Origin: Rhynchopus euleeides
Taxonomy: Eukaryota > Euglenozoa > Diplonemea > Diplonemida > Diplonemidae
Direction: 5' to 3'
NCBI GenBank assembly: GCA_963210315.1
Contig: OY723254.1
Coordinates: forward strand, 1-64,000
DNA length: 64,000 nucleotides
A program made the translations under genes and the position numbers. This document shows positions 62,453-64,000 of this stretch, one piece after another. The first letter of the stretch is position 1, and the number at the start of each line of letters is the position of its first letter. The notes under the pieces were generated by a model that was given only the letters and a program-made list of their open reading frames with translations, did not search any database and was not told the DNA's origin.

Positions 62453-63154
62453 TCAGAACCCGAAGATGATCTGCTTCAGATTCTGCACGTACTGTGCGGG
62501 GTAGAAGTAGAGAAACATCTTGCTGTTCGCAGAGTCGCCCAGCGAGATAGTGAGGATGTGGTACCCACGGTACTTCCCCTCGTGCGACGTGATAGGCTCC
62601 GACTTGATGCCGGTGATGTTGTGGAAAGGGATCTTGGTCATGTCCTCCGTCGAGGCGAGCACCAGCATGTTGTCTTTGCTCACGACACGCATCCTGCAGC
62701 GCTGCTTGGCACCGTTGATGATGTCACGCAGATAGGGCGTGCGCGTGCCCTCGTCGATGGGCAGAGGGATCTGCCCGATGTCCTCGTTCCCGACGTTCTC
62801 CACCCCTTCCGGTGCGCCAGCGTTAATAATCTTCGCGTGCTGCGTCTCCTCGCACAGCGGCTTGGCGGAGGCCTTCTTGATCTCCTCCTCCGTGGGGATC
62901 ACAGCTTTCTTGGCGCTGGCCGCTGCGTCCTCGCTGGTGCTGCCCATGACCATGAGCATGCTCTTAGCGGTGATACCGGCGGCACTCAGGCTCGCAGCGT
63001 TGTCCGTGATGGGCTTCCCAGGCATCATCAGCTTCTGGTTGTCCACAGGGATAGACGTCTTCTCCGCGATCACCGCCTTCAGGTCCTGCACAGTCCCGTC
63101 ATCGGCAACCTCCACCTCCAGCTTCTCCTTCCCGCACTTCACCTTCAGCTTCAT
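62453..63154 (-). CDS. UBFD1-like ubiquitin-like-domain protein (233 aa)
   Basis: The ATG at 63154 begins exactly at the ubiquitin-like fold; the frame upstream of it is low-complexity. Residues 1-72 are ubiquitin-like (MKLKVKCGKEKLEVEV, VIAEKTSIPVDNQKLMMPGK, LMVMGS) without a C-terminal GlyGly, so it is not conjugated. A helical linker follows (KPLCEETQHAKIINAGAPEG, close to UBFD1's EPLCRQKQHRKVLDKG). The C-terminal domain is PH-like (MLVLASTEDMTKIPFHNITG, SEPITSHEG, FYPAQYVQNLKQIIFG) and matches UBFD1 in order and spacing. The function of UBFD1 is poorly known; a link to ubiquitin signalling is inferred. Confidence 0.82.
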   Translation of the reverse strand: MKLKVKCGKEKLEVEVADDGTVQDLKAVIAEKTSIPVDNQKLMMPGKPITDNAASLSAAGITAKSMLMVMGSTSEDAAASAKKAVIPTEEEIKKASAKPLCEETQHAKIINAGAPEGVENVGNEDIGQIPLPIDEGTRTPYLRDIINGAKQRCRMRVVSKDNMLVLASTEDMTKIPFHNITGIKSEPITSHEGKYRGYHILTISLGDSANSKMFLYFYPAQYVQNLKQIIFGF

Positions 63155-63354
63155 CTTCGGGTCGTGCCTCTGCCTGGCTGGTGTGTGGGGTGGGGCTGGA
63201 CAGGCAAACGATACACAGCAACACAATCGCGCGGCCAGCAGCGCGAGCATAGAAGGCACGGGGCGGGGACTACCTACGGGTGGGAATAGCCTCTTTTCTA
63301 TCTACGGGCCGCACAGCACCGTACGGCAAGGCCAGGCTGATTACAGCAGGCGTG

Positions 63355-63909
63355 CTACAGCGAGACGATGTTCGGGCGTGTCGGTTTAGTCTTTGCACTC
63401 CGGCAGCGGTGGGCATGCGGGATGCGCTGCGGGAACACGTGTGCAGGTCCCGAGGCACGCCAGGGTCTCAGGTTCCGCAAAGGTGTCGACGGTCTCGGTT
63501 GCCGTTTCGGCGGCGGTGTGTAACGGGCACAGTCGGGCGAGTGATCTCGCCGTGCAGGCAGCGACGAGCGGGGCCGGCGTGGTGGGGAGGTTGCAGGTGA
63601 GGCGCGGTTCATGTACCGCCTCGGGGACAAGTGCTCCACCCCCTCCTGCAGCTGGGGGGGGAACACCTGCCGCGGAAGCGGCACCAGACGCTGCCCCGTT
63701 GCCGCCTCAATCTCTTCCTTCATCGCTGCGTTATCTCGTTCCAGACGCATTGCCTCAAGCAACAGTGCTTCATACAAGCGGCTGCGCACATCTGGCATCG
63801 CCAGAAGCACCTGCAGTGGGTGATGTGCAACATGCGTCGACAGTGTGCTCGAAACCTCGACCAACTGAGGGGCGGGCGGGCGGGCGGGGGGGCGGGTGGG
63901 GAGGGGCAT
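63355..63909 (-). CDS. Small coiled-coil/Pro-Arg-rich protein (184 aa), unknown
   Basis: An ATG at 63909 opens a Pro-rich start; an internal ATG at 63798 directly before MPDVRSRLYEALLLEAMRLE is an alternative. Residues about 35-75 form an amphipathic helix likely to be a coiled coil. The rest is Pro/Arg/Ser-rich (SPRRYMNRASPATSPPRRP) and disordered. No domain. The window ends 91 bp upstream of its start. Confidence 0.5.
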   Translation of the reverse strand: MPLPTRPPARPPAPQLVEVSSTLSTHVAHHPLQVLLAMPDVRSRLYEALLLEAMRLERDNAAMKEEIEAATGQRLVPLPRQVFPPQLQEGVEHLSPRRYMNRASPATSPPRRPRSSLPARRDHSPDCARYTPPPKRQPRPSTPLRNLRPWRASGPAHVFPQRIPHAHRCRSAKTKPTRPNIVSL

Positions 63910-64000
63910 TCGTCTGTTGGTTTTCAGTCGATACGCAACCTGCAGCGCGCAGATGCACGCTGGGACAGATCAGAAAGCCGCTAGAGAGAGAGGGGCAAGC

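Overview
This is a GC-rich nuclear segment of a unicellular eukaryote. Three features point towards Euglenozoa, and a diplonemid is the best guess, but this is an inference. (1) Every convincing gene, about 22 of them over roughly 60 kb, lies on the minus strand. (2) All 14 short spliceosomal introns I could define begin GTATG and end AG. (3) A 17-nt minus-strand stretch just upstream of a retroelement gag start (4081-4097) matches, with one difference, my recollection of the 3' end of the euglenozoan spliced-leader exon. The nuclear-encoded proteins are eukaryotic: ARL1, ASF1, Gemin5-like, UBFD1-like, a MacroD-type macrodomain, a PPR-like protein, a tyrosinase and a WD40 protein.

Layout. 1-2053 is a perfect 8-bp satellite. 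It truncates a degraded tyrosine-recombinase (YR) retroelement (2054-4026), which is followed by a 32-bp minisatellite in two blocks (4100-6836 and 7945-8306). 9193-16494 is one giant secreted or membrane-anchored protein gene broken by a 529-bp insert. 17063-30718 is a dense run of housekeeping-type genes: WD40, SAM/MIB, PPR, RluA-like, macrodomain, small membrane protein, Gemin5-like and an unknown three-exon gene. 30719-33830 is low-complexity sequence with a small gene split by a TIR element. 33831-41901 holds ASF1, a possible PARP-like/SPRY-like protein, a Pro/Ala-rich protein and a basic/acidic protein whose start codon abuts another TIR element (41907-43087). 44362-47287 has three small or medium genes. 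47778-51842 is a tyrosinase gene split by a 2.6-kb TIR element. 52869-57497 has a membrane thioredoxin, a long gene-poor stretch and ARL1. 57900-62142 is a DIRS/Ngaro-like YR retrotransposon with gag, YR and RT/RNase H. 62453-63909 has a UBFD1-like gene and a short coiled-coil protein.

Most interesting observation: four separate inserts lie in or at otherwise intact genes (12184-12712, 31627-32063, 41907-43087, 49088-51728). Each is flanked by a 5-7 bp direct repeat, and three carry terminal inverted repeats. Conceptual removal of an insert plus one repeat copy gives a continuous reading frame in the giant protein and the tyrosinase. In the small gene a G-run shift remains, and the fourth insert sits in a presumed 5' UTR. 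None uses the GTATG...AG borders of the ordinary introns. They may be recent transposon insertions, or they may be removed from RNA as transposon-derived nonconventional introns of the kind known from euglenids and reported from diplonemids. cDNA would decide.

No CRISPR array, operon, rRNA or confident tRNA was found.
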